A DNA stretch of 64,000 nucleotides, from assembly GCA_009763385.1 (NCBI GenBank), contig CM019826.1, forward strand, positions 95,960,848-96,024,847, written 5' to 3'. This stretch comes from Coix lacryma-jobi var. lacryma-jobi (lineage: Eukaryota; Streptophyta; Magnoliopsida; Poales; Poaceae). The notes beneath the pieces were generated by a model. It was not told the origin of the DNA. It was given only the letters and a program-made list of their open reading frames with translations, and made no database searches. A program made the translations under genes and the position numbers. Shown here in pieces: positions 22,394 to 32,189 of the stretch. Position 1 is the first letter of the stretch, and each line of letters starts with the position of its first letter.

Positions 22394-24002
22394 GATGAGT
22401 GCATTGTCAACTACCAACACAAATCATAATGTAGAGAAAGGAGGAAGAAGAAAGAGAAGTAGAGAACTCGTCCAAATGACCCAAAAGCATATCAAAGCCA
22501 GAAGAAGGTCAAGTGAAAGAGCAAAAACAACTTGGTTCCCAAAGACATGGGCAACGGCTCGACGCAACCAAGCAAAGCAAAGCTAGCCCTCAAGAAGAGG
22601 TAGAACAGACTCAACACCGCTAGCGAGAACAGCTCAATACCAACTGAAGAATACCGACTGAAGAGCAGAAAGGCTCGATACCAATTGAGAATCACACTCT
22701 CAAGGCAAAACTGCTAGTCCCTCAAGATTGAGGCACAAAGGCTCAACACAATTAGTAGAAAAGCTCCGAACCAATTGAACAACAAAGCCAAAAATGCTAG
22801 TCCCTCAAGATAGAGGCACAGAGGCTCAACACAACTAGCAGAAAAGCTCCGAACCAATTGGAAAATTCAAAATCCTCAAAATCCGAGCCAACTCTCAAAC
22901 TCCCCTTCCAATAGTGCACACAACCAAGATATGATTTCTCCCCCTTATGATTTGGCATGAATTTCTCCCCCTTAGTTGAAAATGCACTATCAAGTGTCTC
23001 CCCTCCAAATTCTTATGAGTTAACATGCAAGTTAGAAGCTTCAGGAATATAGTCGATAGAATATGAAGATGCTCGACAAAGTGCTGATCCGATGACTCAA
23101 TAATAAGCACAAAATGCTAGCAAAGGCTCAAACTGATCACCAAATACGAAATATGAACATTTGAGCAAAGTGAGCAATTTTTAGCCAAAAAGGTAATCAC
23201 CATCAAATTAGCTCTAAACATGTATAGACAGGAAGTCAAACAAGTGCTAAACATGTATACAAAGTGAACTACCCTTAGCAAGGTTCAATCATCATGCTAT
23301 AGAATGAAACATAGACTTGTGTATTCAAATTTTATCGGAGTTGTAGCGGTTAAATTACACAAGTTCAAATTTCAGCATGTGATTGCGAGAGGTTGAAAGC
23401 TTGTCATTGCCTAATTTTTCAACTGTGCAAAGCCTATGCAGAAGCAATCAGAAGCTTAAAGCAACAGTTTCGGTCATACACTACACAGCTCAAGTTTAAC
23501 TCAAAGTGCAATGAGAAACAGTCTCGATACTGTGATGTGCTGACAAGAAATCTCATCTCGATCTTTCCAAATCACTTAACTTGGTTCAAATTTAAAGCAG
23601 AATATGAACATACCAAGCAAGTGAATGACTTAGAACTAGAGACATAGCAACCTAGCATATATGAAAAGCACAAGTGATTTCAACACATTCTAAACATGCT
23701 AGTTGCGTATCTCAATGGTGAACATTTACAAGTTTTAAGGACATTAAGCAAGTTCACCATTCATAAAATAGCTCAGCTCACAACATGTATCAGTGATCAG
23801 AAGGAGCATAAGCTATAGGCATCATTATATAGCATCGGAGCATACACTAACCAGAGCACAGTTACATTCTAAAGATTATATACATGAAGCTCTGAATGTA
23901 AATATGCACGATGAAATGCAAAGACTAACTCATCAGAAAAGAGAACAAAATGAAAAGAAAAGGAGTCAGTCTATAATACAAGAACCAAAATGTTTCCCCC
24001 AA
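22394..24002 (-). other. Element D 3' untranslated region
   Basis: About 1.6 kb without a coding region, colinear with 50341-51978 of element I. It contains repeated phrases such as TAGTCCCTCAAGAT.GAGGCA and CTCAACAC.A.TAG (22640-22850). Unlike E and F, there is no env-position ORF here. Confidence 0.7.
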
Positions 24003-26836
24003 CTAAAAGGGGAAACACACACCAAGCTCACCTCTCAACCTAGCAAAAGTTGATTGGTCCAAAGGCTTGGTGAAAATATCAGCCAACTGATGATGAGTAT
24101 CGACATGGTGGAGGTCGATATCACCCTTCTCACAGTGGTCTCGCAAGAAAATGAAAGCGCACATCAATGTGTTTGGTCTTAGAGTGCAGCACAGGGTTCT
24201 TAGCAACGCTAATAGCACTCGTGCTGTCACAAAGCAAAGGAACACGACAAAAGCTCAGACCAAAATCACGCAAAGTGGCCATCATCCATAGCAACTGGGA
24301 ACAGCAGCTAGCTGCAGCAACATACTCAGCCTCCATGGTAGACTGGGCGACACTAGACTCTTGCGAGAAGACCATGATACAAGAGAAGAACCAATAAACT
24401 GACAAGTCCCAGAAGTGGACTTGCGATCAAGTCGGCAACCAGCAAAATCGGCATTGGAATAACCGCAAAGGGAGAGGGTGGAGGAAGCAGAATACCAAAT
24501 CCCAAACTCTGGAGTGAAGCATAAGTACCTCATAATGCGCTTGACTGCCTGACGGTGAGAGGTGCGCGGCGACGACTGAAATCGCGCGCAAAGACACACC
24601 GCGAACTGGATGTCCAGGCGTGTCGCCGTCAGGTACAGCAGCGACCCGATCATACTCCGGTACTCCTTCTGGTCCACAGCTTCTCCATCCACATCCGCAT
24701 CCAGGGCCGTCGTGGTCGACATGGGTGTTGGAAGAGGCTTGGCCTCACCCATATCGAACTTTTCTTCAATATGTCCTTGGTGTACTTACCCTGGTGCACG
24801 AACGTCCCCTCTCGGGATTGCTTGATTTGCAACCCGAGGAAAAACGTCAACTCGCCCATCATGCTCATCTCAAACTCCCTGCTCATAGTATCTGCAAACT
24901 TGGCAACCAAAGCGTGAGAAGAACCACCAAAAATGATATCATCCACGTAAATCTGGACCAAGAGAGTATCATTGCCTTGCTTGACGAGAAAAAGCGTTTT
25001 ATCTACACATCCCATTTTAAAACCCTTAGCGAGCAAAAAGGTTTTCAACCTATCATACCAGTCTCTAGGGGCTTGTTTCAAACCATACAAAGCTTTGTGA
25101 AGTTTAAAAACATGGTTTGGAAACTTGGGATTTTCAAAACCGGGAGGTTGTTTTACATACACCTCTTCTTCTATGTAGCCGTTTAAGAAGGCACACTTGA
25201 CATCCATTTGAAAAAGTTTAAACCCTTTGGATGCAGTAAAAGCCAAGAGTATCCTAATTGCCTCCAAACGAGCTACAGGAGCAAAAGTCCCCTCATAGTC
25301 TATCCCCTCCTTCGGACTATACCCCTGGGCTACTCGTCTGGCCTTGTTTCTCACAACATGGCCATCCTCTCCTTGTTTATTTTTGAAAACCCATTTTATC
25401 CCAATAGGGTGACACTCAGGAGGAAGAGGAACCAGAACCCAAACCCGATTTCTCTCAAAGTTTTCAAGCTCCTCATGCATGGCATTGATCCAATCCGGAT
25501 AAGATAAAGTGTGTCCAACATCTCGGGGTTCAAAATCAGCAACAAATGCAGAATGAGCAAAGTGAGAGATTTGTTGTGACCTAGACCGAGTGACACGTTC
25601 GCCGATGCTGCCGATCATCTGTTGAGGCGGGTGTTGGCGTTGAATGTGTCGTGGCACCTCCCGAACTGAAGAAATCTCCCCCTCAACAGAAGCTGGCGCC
25701 TCCTCGGGTACAAACGGTACAACACGAGGTGGCGGATCCCACGGCCCCCAAGTGGTCGACGAAGAGGGGTTGGGGTCATGAGTCGTCGTAGTAGAAGCCG
25801 ACGCTTGCGGCACAGCAGGTGGAGGTGGTGCTGGATCATCCATTCCTTCAGCACCCTCGTCCTCGTCATCAAAAAGAGGCTCACCAACCTCATGATCACC
25901 TGCACGCTCAAAACGAGAAGAAGGACAAACCATGGTCTCGTCGAAGGTGACATCTGATGTCTCCATGACTCGGTTAGTATCAAGGTTAAGTACACGATAT
26001 GCACGAGTGTGAGTGCCATAACCCAAAAATAAATCGTCTGAAGAATGAGACTCAAATTTGTCGAGGTTGCCTTTCTTGAGTATAAAACAGTGGCAACCAA
26101 AAACTCTAAAATAACTCACCTTGGGCAGTTTTCCAAAACGCAACTCATAAGAAGTCTTTTTCAAGAAGGCTCGGAGAAAAATGCGATTGGAAATATAGCA
26201 TGCATTGCTCATAGCTTCGGCCCAATATCGCCTACGAGTCCTATGCTCATCGAGCATCGTCCTGGCCATCTCTACAAGGGTCCGATTCTTCCTCTCTACA
26301 ACACCATTTTTTGGCGGTGTGTAGGGAGAAGAAAACTGATGCTCTAAACCCAAAGAGTTACAAAACTTCTCAAAATCCAAATTCTTGAATTTGGAACCAT
26401 TATCACTCTGAATTGCTCGCATTGAGTTCATAGGGAACTCATTCTGAAGACGCAAAATTAGATTGCGAGCAACGAAAGAAAGTCTCGGTTTTCACAGCTA
26501 AAAAGAAAACCCACGAATATCTCAAAAAGTCGTCAACGACAACAAGCACATACCACTTCCCCCCAACCGAGCTTACCGGACCCGGACCAACAAGGTCCAT
26601 GTGCAAAAGCTCTCCGAGGCGCTTAGTCATGACCTGAGTCACTAGATGGTGGGGAGCGGCTACCATCTTCCCATGTCTACAAGAATGGCAAACAAGATCC
26701 TTCTACATGGACAACTTGGGCAATCCTCGGATTAGGCCAAGTGAGCTAAGTCTTGCAAGCAAGTCGAAGCTCAGGTGACCGAGTCTCCTATGCCACTTCC
26801 AAAGATCAGAGGAGGAAGGTCCAACCAAAAGACAAC
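24003..26836 (-). pseudogene. pol: Element D pol: integrase core, reverse transcriptase, RNase H
   Basis: From 26836 leftward: GAG-pre-integrase (SDLWKWHRRLGHLSFDLL), integrase acids in LHMDLVGP, QSDNGSKF and NGVVERKNRT, then the linker with DDEDEGAEGMDDPAPPPP. Reverse transcriptase shows WINAMHEELENFERNRVW, LFQMDVKCAFLNG, LKQAPRDWYDRL and an intact YVDDIIFGG. A frameshift near 24760 leads to RNase H (SLLYLTATRLDIQFAV, DFAGCRLDRKSTSG, then STMEAEYVAA and SKTKHIDVRFHFL). Breaks also lie near 26460 and 24400. It is colinear with the pol of I. Inactive. Confidence 0.9.
26832..26836. repeat. Target site duplication of C, left copy
   Basis: ACAAC directly before the 5' LTR of element C; the right copy is 40904-40908. 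Confidence 0.95.
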
Positions 26837-27977
26837 TGTAACACCTCTGGTGTTTAACTGTAATTAACCTGACATGTCATCATCATTAGTCATTAATCAT
26901 CCTTGCCTTGCATTTATGTTTGCTTAGTAGTTGTGTAGCAATCTCTTTTCAAAAACCCTAAAAGCCCAAATCTTCCTATAAGGGCAAAAATGGTAATTTC
27001 ACCTCTGTGCCTAGCTTTGTGTAATTCTTGTTCAGTTGGATGTCTTGAAGTTTTGTTGTGTTGGCCAAAGTTCAAAAATCAAAATCAGATTTCAAATCCC
27101 TTTGCAAAACCCTGATTTCCAAACCCTGGATTTTATCCCTCTTTTTGTAATTCAAAAATTATTCAAAATTTGAGGTTGGTCCAAAAAGCAAAGTTGTAGA
27201 TCTGGGCAAGAGAAACAACTTTGGTATTTACAAATTTTCAAGTTTCTGTACAAAGTTTGAAGTAAATCCAAATTCATTCAAATTCTAGTTTTTGTCCCCT
27301 TTTCAGTTTTCAAAATTTATTTAAAACTATTGGGTTTCAGAAGAAGGGTATATTAGCAAAGTTGTAGGTTTTGATAAAAGGAACAACTTTCATATTTGCA
27401 GATTTCCATCTTTCAATGTAAAATCAAAAGTAATTTTGAAATTATTCAAATCCTAAAAGTGTCCCCTTTTCTGATTTCGTATTTAATTCAAAAACTGTTT
27501 GGAATTTGAAAATATTCTTTTTGACAAAGTTGTAGATCTCTTTTCTCTGAACAACTTTAGTGTTTTGAGTTTTTGCTGCTCAGTTCAAGTTTTGGAAGTA
27601 ATTTGCGAAATACAGAAAGTCAAACCCTAGACCTAGCCCTGTTCATCCCCTACCTCTAGCCGGCACAGAGCAGGAGGGGGCCCCGGCCATGGCCGCGCGC
27701 CAGCGCCGCCTACGCCACGCGCGCCCGGCAGCCGCACGCCGCCCCCGACTTGTCGCCTGCGCCCGCGCCATCATGCCGCACCCGCACGCGCAAGCGCTGA
27801 CCTCCGCCCCGCCCCCTACAGTGCCCAGGGCGTCGCCGCCGCGTGGCCGTCACCGGCGAGCCTTCGCTCAGGCCCTGGGTGCACGCCGTCCTTCCCGCCG
27901 GCTCGCAATCGAGTGCGCACGCCTCGTCCGAGCTCATCCACATCATCCCGTGCTCTCTACCGTCCCCTGGCCGCGGC

Positions 27978-27984
27978 TATAAAA
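27978..27984 (+). promoter_or_regulatory. TATA box of C 5' LTR
   Basis: TATAAAA followed by GG in a GC-rich setting (GCGGCTATAAAAGGCCC). Transcription would start about 25-30 bp downstream, near 28010, giving a U3 of about 1.17 kb. The copy in the 3' LTR is at 37863-37869. Confidence 0.75.
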
Positions 27985-28469
27985 GGCCCGCCGGAGCCGG
28001 AGCTCCGCACTCGACCCCGCCGCCGTGGCCAGACCACTCCGAAGCTCCCGCCGCTCAACCGCCTAGCCCGAAAGCTCCGGCTTGAGCTCGTGAAGCTTTC
28101 CCACCCCTCAATTTCACCATCCCCGCCTCCAATCGCCCGGCGTAACCCCATCTTCCCAAACTCCGACGGAACACCGGTGAACTCGGGTTCGTCAAATACT
28201 TCCTCTCCGGCCACGATCATCTTCCCCTGACCCCTGTGTCAGCTTCCTTGGCTCCGCGCGACTCTAACCAGGCCCTTGCGGTCTCGTGTGTTGCGCGGGA
28301 TCGCCGGAGTGCCGCCGCGGTCGTCTCCTTCCTCGAGCCTCACCCTCGAGCACGTGTCGAGCCTCACCCTCGAGCCACACCCTCGAGCACGCCTGCGAAC
28401 CGCGCTCCCTCGAAGCAGCCGAGCCCTGCCTCCGACCCGTGGTAAGCACCCGAAGCCTCCGGTCTCTGC

Positions 28470-28800
28470 TTCCACTCCGTTTCGCCCGAGCCTCCCAGTC
28501 AGGCCTCGGACGGACGCTTGCTTTCCGCCTCGCCCGAGCCTTCCGTCTCGCCCGAGCCTCCAAGACCAGGCCTCGGACGAAGCGATCGTTCCGTCTCGCC
28601 CGAGTCCGCTTCGCCCGAGCCAAGCCTCGGCGAGCGCATGCTCTCCGCTTCGCCCGAGCCAGGCCTCGGCGAACACATGCCTTCCGTCTCGCCCGAGCCT
28701 CCGGGCCAGGCCTCGGACGAAGCAGTCGCTTCCGTCTCGCCCGAGCCCGTTTCGCCCGAGCCCCGCGCGATTCGCCCGAACCCCGCGCGATTCGCCGAGC
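28470..28800 (+). repeat. CTCGCCCGAGCC minisatellite in C 5' LTR
   Basis: Irregular tandem units built from TTCCGTCTCGCCCGAGCC and CCAGGCCTCGGACGAAGC. The same two phrases make the array in LTR B (57112-57480) but are absent from LTR A at the matching place. Confidence 0.8.
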
Positions 28801-31022
28801 CCTGCATAGAAGGAGCACAGTGCTCTTTTCTTTTTTTGAAAGAGTGTGAATAGTGTTCTGTTTTCTCTGTTTTGTGTGAATTAATCTGTTGTTCCTTAAA
28901 TCCTGATAAAATTATGGTATGCTCCATGCACTGTGTAGTATTTTATAAAAATATTAAACTTGACTTTTCTGCAAGAATTTAAAAATGTAAAATCCCTCTT
29001 TTAATTAATAAATGGATGGTTTTGGATTTTTAGAAAATTATTTATAACTCCAAAAATCATGAGACTAATTTTTGTGAGCTTCCTATGCCATGTTTAGTCT
29101 CTGGTAAAATTTTGAAGTCTTTTGGAACAAGTTGATTTTTGAGCATTTATCTTTAATTGTTAAATAGTGCCTTTTGTTAATTAATGTCTGATTTTATTTG
29201 AGCACCTTAATAACCTCCAAAAATTATGAAATTTGTTTTGCCATCTATCTACACCATAATGAACTTATGTGATTAATTTGGTAATTTTTGGAGCAACTTC
29301 ATAAAATGACCTTTTTAAATAATTAAGGAAAATAGAGAAAGTGATTAGGGTTCATGTTGTATGTCCTGTTTTGCATTGTTCATGCTAGCATACTCATGTG
29401 CATGCATCATTGCATTCGTATAGTGACCGAAGAAGGAGTCAAGATCGAGGCAGCCGCCGACGAACCTGTCCCTGAGGCTACCCCGAGCTCCGACAACTGC
29501 CCTGCCGCCTTCGAGCCTGCCCTCTTTGCTCTTCAAGGCAAGCCCCGGTGCATTTAACCCTTTCCTTGAATTTATAAAATGATTTCCTTAAATGCTTTTG
29601 AGTTAAATTATTGCATTAGGTTTATAGGAGTTGTGTGCTATCCTAATTGATGCACTATCCACCTTGACCACTGATACACCCGATACCTGCTTTTCAAAAG
29701 TATTTGAAAAATGCTTAGCAATGCTTATTGAATTAGACTTTGCAATAAAATACCAATTTCAAAAGTGTGATCACTTAAGGAATGTTTATGGGAATTTGGT
29801 CTTACTCCCCGGCTGTTGGCTAGGTATCTGATCCGTACCTAGTCAATAGCGAGGAGAGGTTGTCCGAACGTACGGTGCCGTCATGTTGTAGTCCGGGACT
29901 CAACAGTTGACACCGACTGGGACAGGGTTGAAAAACTGACGGGACTATTACGCTTGGGTGAGATATAACCAAGGTATAGTTCTGGCTGGAAAATTAGGGA
30001 CCATCCGTATGGGGGCCTGCTGGTCAAGACTTGTAACTATTCACATACTTCGGAAAGCTCTGGCTCCGAGAAATCCTTGATTGGGACCGACAACCGCGCA
30101 CTGGGAGTGGAGAGATGGCGGAAGTAGCATGTACCCACGTGGTCGTCGTACCTGGATAGGAGTGGTGTACTGTACTTCCGGGTGGCGTAGGACCGGGTCC
30201 AATCTTGGAGGAATCGTGGTAGACGAGTTGGCATATGCAAGCTTGGGTGCTACATATGCAGTGTGGATAGGGATCCTCAGCTGAGTATTATTTATCCGGA
30301 TTAACGTTGCTCCTCGGTTATGGAGACTTGGTCCACTGACTGTCAACGGAGAGTGGTTCTCAACTAGGAATGTTTTGAAATGTAAAATGAATCATGAACG
30401 ATGAAGAATTGAGGAATACTGAATCTTTCAAAATAAAATAAGGTTTACAAAAATGCTTTTCTGCAAAATACTTGATCTTGCTTAAGCCTTACCTTGACTA
30501 CCCTAAGCCTCTCATTCCTGAGTCTTCTCCCTTTTTCTTTAGTCGGGTAAGTCTTGTTGAGTACCCCAGTACTCAGGGTTTGTTACCCATGCTGCAGGTA
30601 TGACAGAGTCCCCGATGTGTCTTGCACCCTGCTGCGTGACCATCGTCCAGGAAGAGGCCGATGAGGCCGAAGAATAGTTGTACACCCTCGGGCTGGGTGA
30701 TTATAAGTATCTTTGCTGTTCTCCACTATGTTGCCTATGTCTATTTCCATTATCAAGAACTTGGTTTGTAATAACTGCACCTTAATTTCTATTTGGAACC
30801 CTGCTTTGTAAAACTAATGTTATTTAAGTCTTCCGCTCATTATTCTGATGTTACTTGTAAAAGTATGCAATGCTGTAACCGAATTGTGAGATGATCCTGC
30901 GGACATTGGGCACTGATGTAGCCCGGTGGCGAACAGGTCGTAATCACATGGAACATGGGTTCGGCTGTCAGAGGTTGACAAGGACACGTGGGCCATGGGA
31001 TTAGGGTCGTTCCGTCACAGAG

Positions 31023-31035
31023 TGGTATCAGAGCA
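31023..31035 (+). other. Element C primer binding site
   Basis: TGGTATCAGAGCA, a perfect complement of the initiator tRNA-Met 3' end, three bases after the LTR. Confidence 0.95.
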
Positions 31036-31348
31036 TCTCACTTTAACGTTGCAGTGTTCGTTTTTGCGAAAACTTCAAAAGACCTTTTTAGTCCAAACAA
31101 ACTAAACTTGACTATTTTGAGTCCAAATTGCTTCTCTCATCTTGTCTCTTATATGGCAACACTAGCTAGTGGAACAACATGTTTTAAGCCCTATGTACTT
31201 TATTTATTTATTGCATTGCTTTGTTCCGTAGGAACGATTCATGCATCATGTCATAATCACTTAAGTAACTTCCTCTCTAAGTTCGTTGGGGTAGTATGCC
31301 TTTACCTGTTCTTGCTAGCCTTTCTCATCCATCTTCTCTTATCCAGAC

Positions 31349-31954
31349 ATGGCCCGTATCAAGCTGACTGCCCGCAAGTCGACTGGACCGCATGGTGTGC
31401 CACGCCACCAGCTGGCACCACGCGCTGGGGAGGAGACTGGAGAATCTTCCAACGGTCGTCGCTTTCCCCGCCGCACCCGTAAGAACCTGAAGGAGGAGAT
31501 CAAGGATCTGAAGGCTGAGCTGAAGAACTTGGAGCATGACTTCTACCACTCATGCCTGCAGTTTTATGAGGCACGAGCTTCCCTGGAGCAGGCCAACCAG
31601 AACACGGTTCGCGCTATCGAGCAGCGCAATGATGCTTGGACCCGCGAGGACGTTACCAGAGCCCAGCTCCACGGACTGCAGCAGTACACAGCTCAGATTG
31701 AACAGTTCAATGATATGCTTCATGAGGAAGTGCATCAGCTGTATGATCAACTCCACCCCTTGGTACCCCCGGTTATGGAAGACCCTGAGGACGGAGTAGT
31801 GGAAGAACCCGATGTGGAACAAGAGCCAGACGTGGACGAAGAAATTGAACCTGCTGAGGACGTCCACGCTGAAGACGAGGACGAGGAGGAGGAGCCTGAG
31901 CTCATCCTCGAAGAAGACGACGACGAAGACATGATCATCATCGACGACGACTAG
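31349..31954 (+). CDS. Extra ORF of C: histone H3-tail-like, coiled-coil, acidic protein (201 aa, intact)
   Basis: Separate ORF between primer site and gag, in a different frame from gag-pol and 235 bp before it. The ATG follows a strong pyrimidine tract and ATCCAG, a likely splice acceptor. N-terminus MARIKLTARKSTG, then GVPRHQLAP. With Met removed, K4 and the A7-R8-K9-S10-T11-G12 block of histone H3 align, and P16-R17 and L20-A21 after one extra residue. Residues 36-46 are basic (GRRFPRRTRKN), about 47-135 form a coiled coil (LKEEIKDLKAELKNLEHDF, HEEVHQLYDQL), and 140-201 are strongly acidic, ending EDMIIIDDD, which resembles a SUMO-interacting motif. There is no histone fold, zinc knuckle or protease motif. 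Role unknown; binding H3-tail readers or writers is inference. Far shorter than the A/B version, which has an added middle domain. Confidence 0.85.
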   Translation: MARIKLTARKSTGPHGVPRHQLAPRAGEETGESSNGRRFPRRTRKNLKEEIKDLKAELKNLEHDFYHSCLQFYEARASLEQANQNTVRAIEQRNDAWTREDVTRAQLHGLQQYTAQIEQFNDMLHEEVHQLYDQLHPLVPPVMEDPEDGVVEEPDVEQEPDVDEEIEPAEDVHAEDEDEEEEPELILEEDDDEDMIIIDDD

Positions 31955-32189
31955 ACTCGTAGTGTCTGTACCATCTGCTTACCTAAAACCTTAGTCTAGG
32001 TTTGGGGGCGTTAGTCTGTCTGTTGCCAAGTCTGGCATGTATCTTTCTTTTCGCATCTTTTCCCTTTATCGGTCTGTATCATCTGTCAGTCACCTTATCA
32101 AGTCATCAGTCTTTTGTATCAGAAGAAGCTATCAGTCTGTTGTTTTCAGAACCCTATCTATGAATGCTAAGTTCCAAGTTGCTTAACAG
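31955..32189 (+). other. Spacer between extra ORF and gag in C
   Basis: Short non-coding stretch rich in TCAGTCT/ATCTGTC. It ends in TTGCTTAACAG immediately before the gag ATG, again like a splice acceptor. Confidence 0.5.

Larger units (their letters stand above)
20286..26836 (-). mobile_element. Element D: SIRE-type Ty1/copia retrotransposon, 3' portion
   Basis: Minus-strand copia element split by insertion of C. This portion holds the 3' LTR, polypurine tract, 3' untranslated region, RNase H, reverse transcriptase and integrase. It continues at 40904-45137. The C target duplication ACAAC flanks the break, and joining the two sides gives the colinear order seen in element I. Confidence 0.9.
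26837..31019 (+). repeat. Element C 5' LTR (4183 bp)
   Basis: TGTAACACC to TTCCGTCACA. U3 is AT-rich, then GC-rich from about 27600; TATAAAAGG is at 27978-27986. The transcribed part would be about 3 kb and contains a minisatellite (28470-28800), a donor-like GTGGTAAGC (28440-28446) and an exon-like acidic segment (29424-29537) ending in the donor-like AAGGCAAGC. A 51-nt mini-intron (30547-30597) holds the stem TGAGTAC/GTACTCA. Overlapping open frames on both strands in the minisatellite are composition artefacts. Confidence 0.95.

Noticed and set aside
28239..28849. Overlapping long open frames on both strands in LTR C (repeated at 38124-38734)
   Set aside because: They are produced by the CTCGCCCGAGCC minisatellite, whose period and composition avoid stops; no credible protein.
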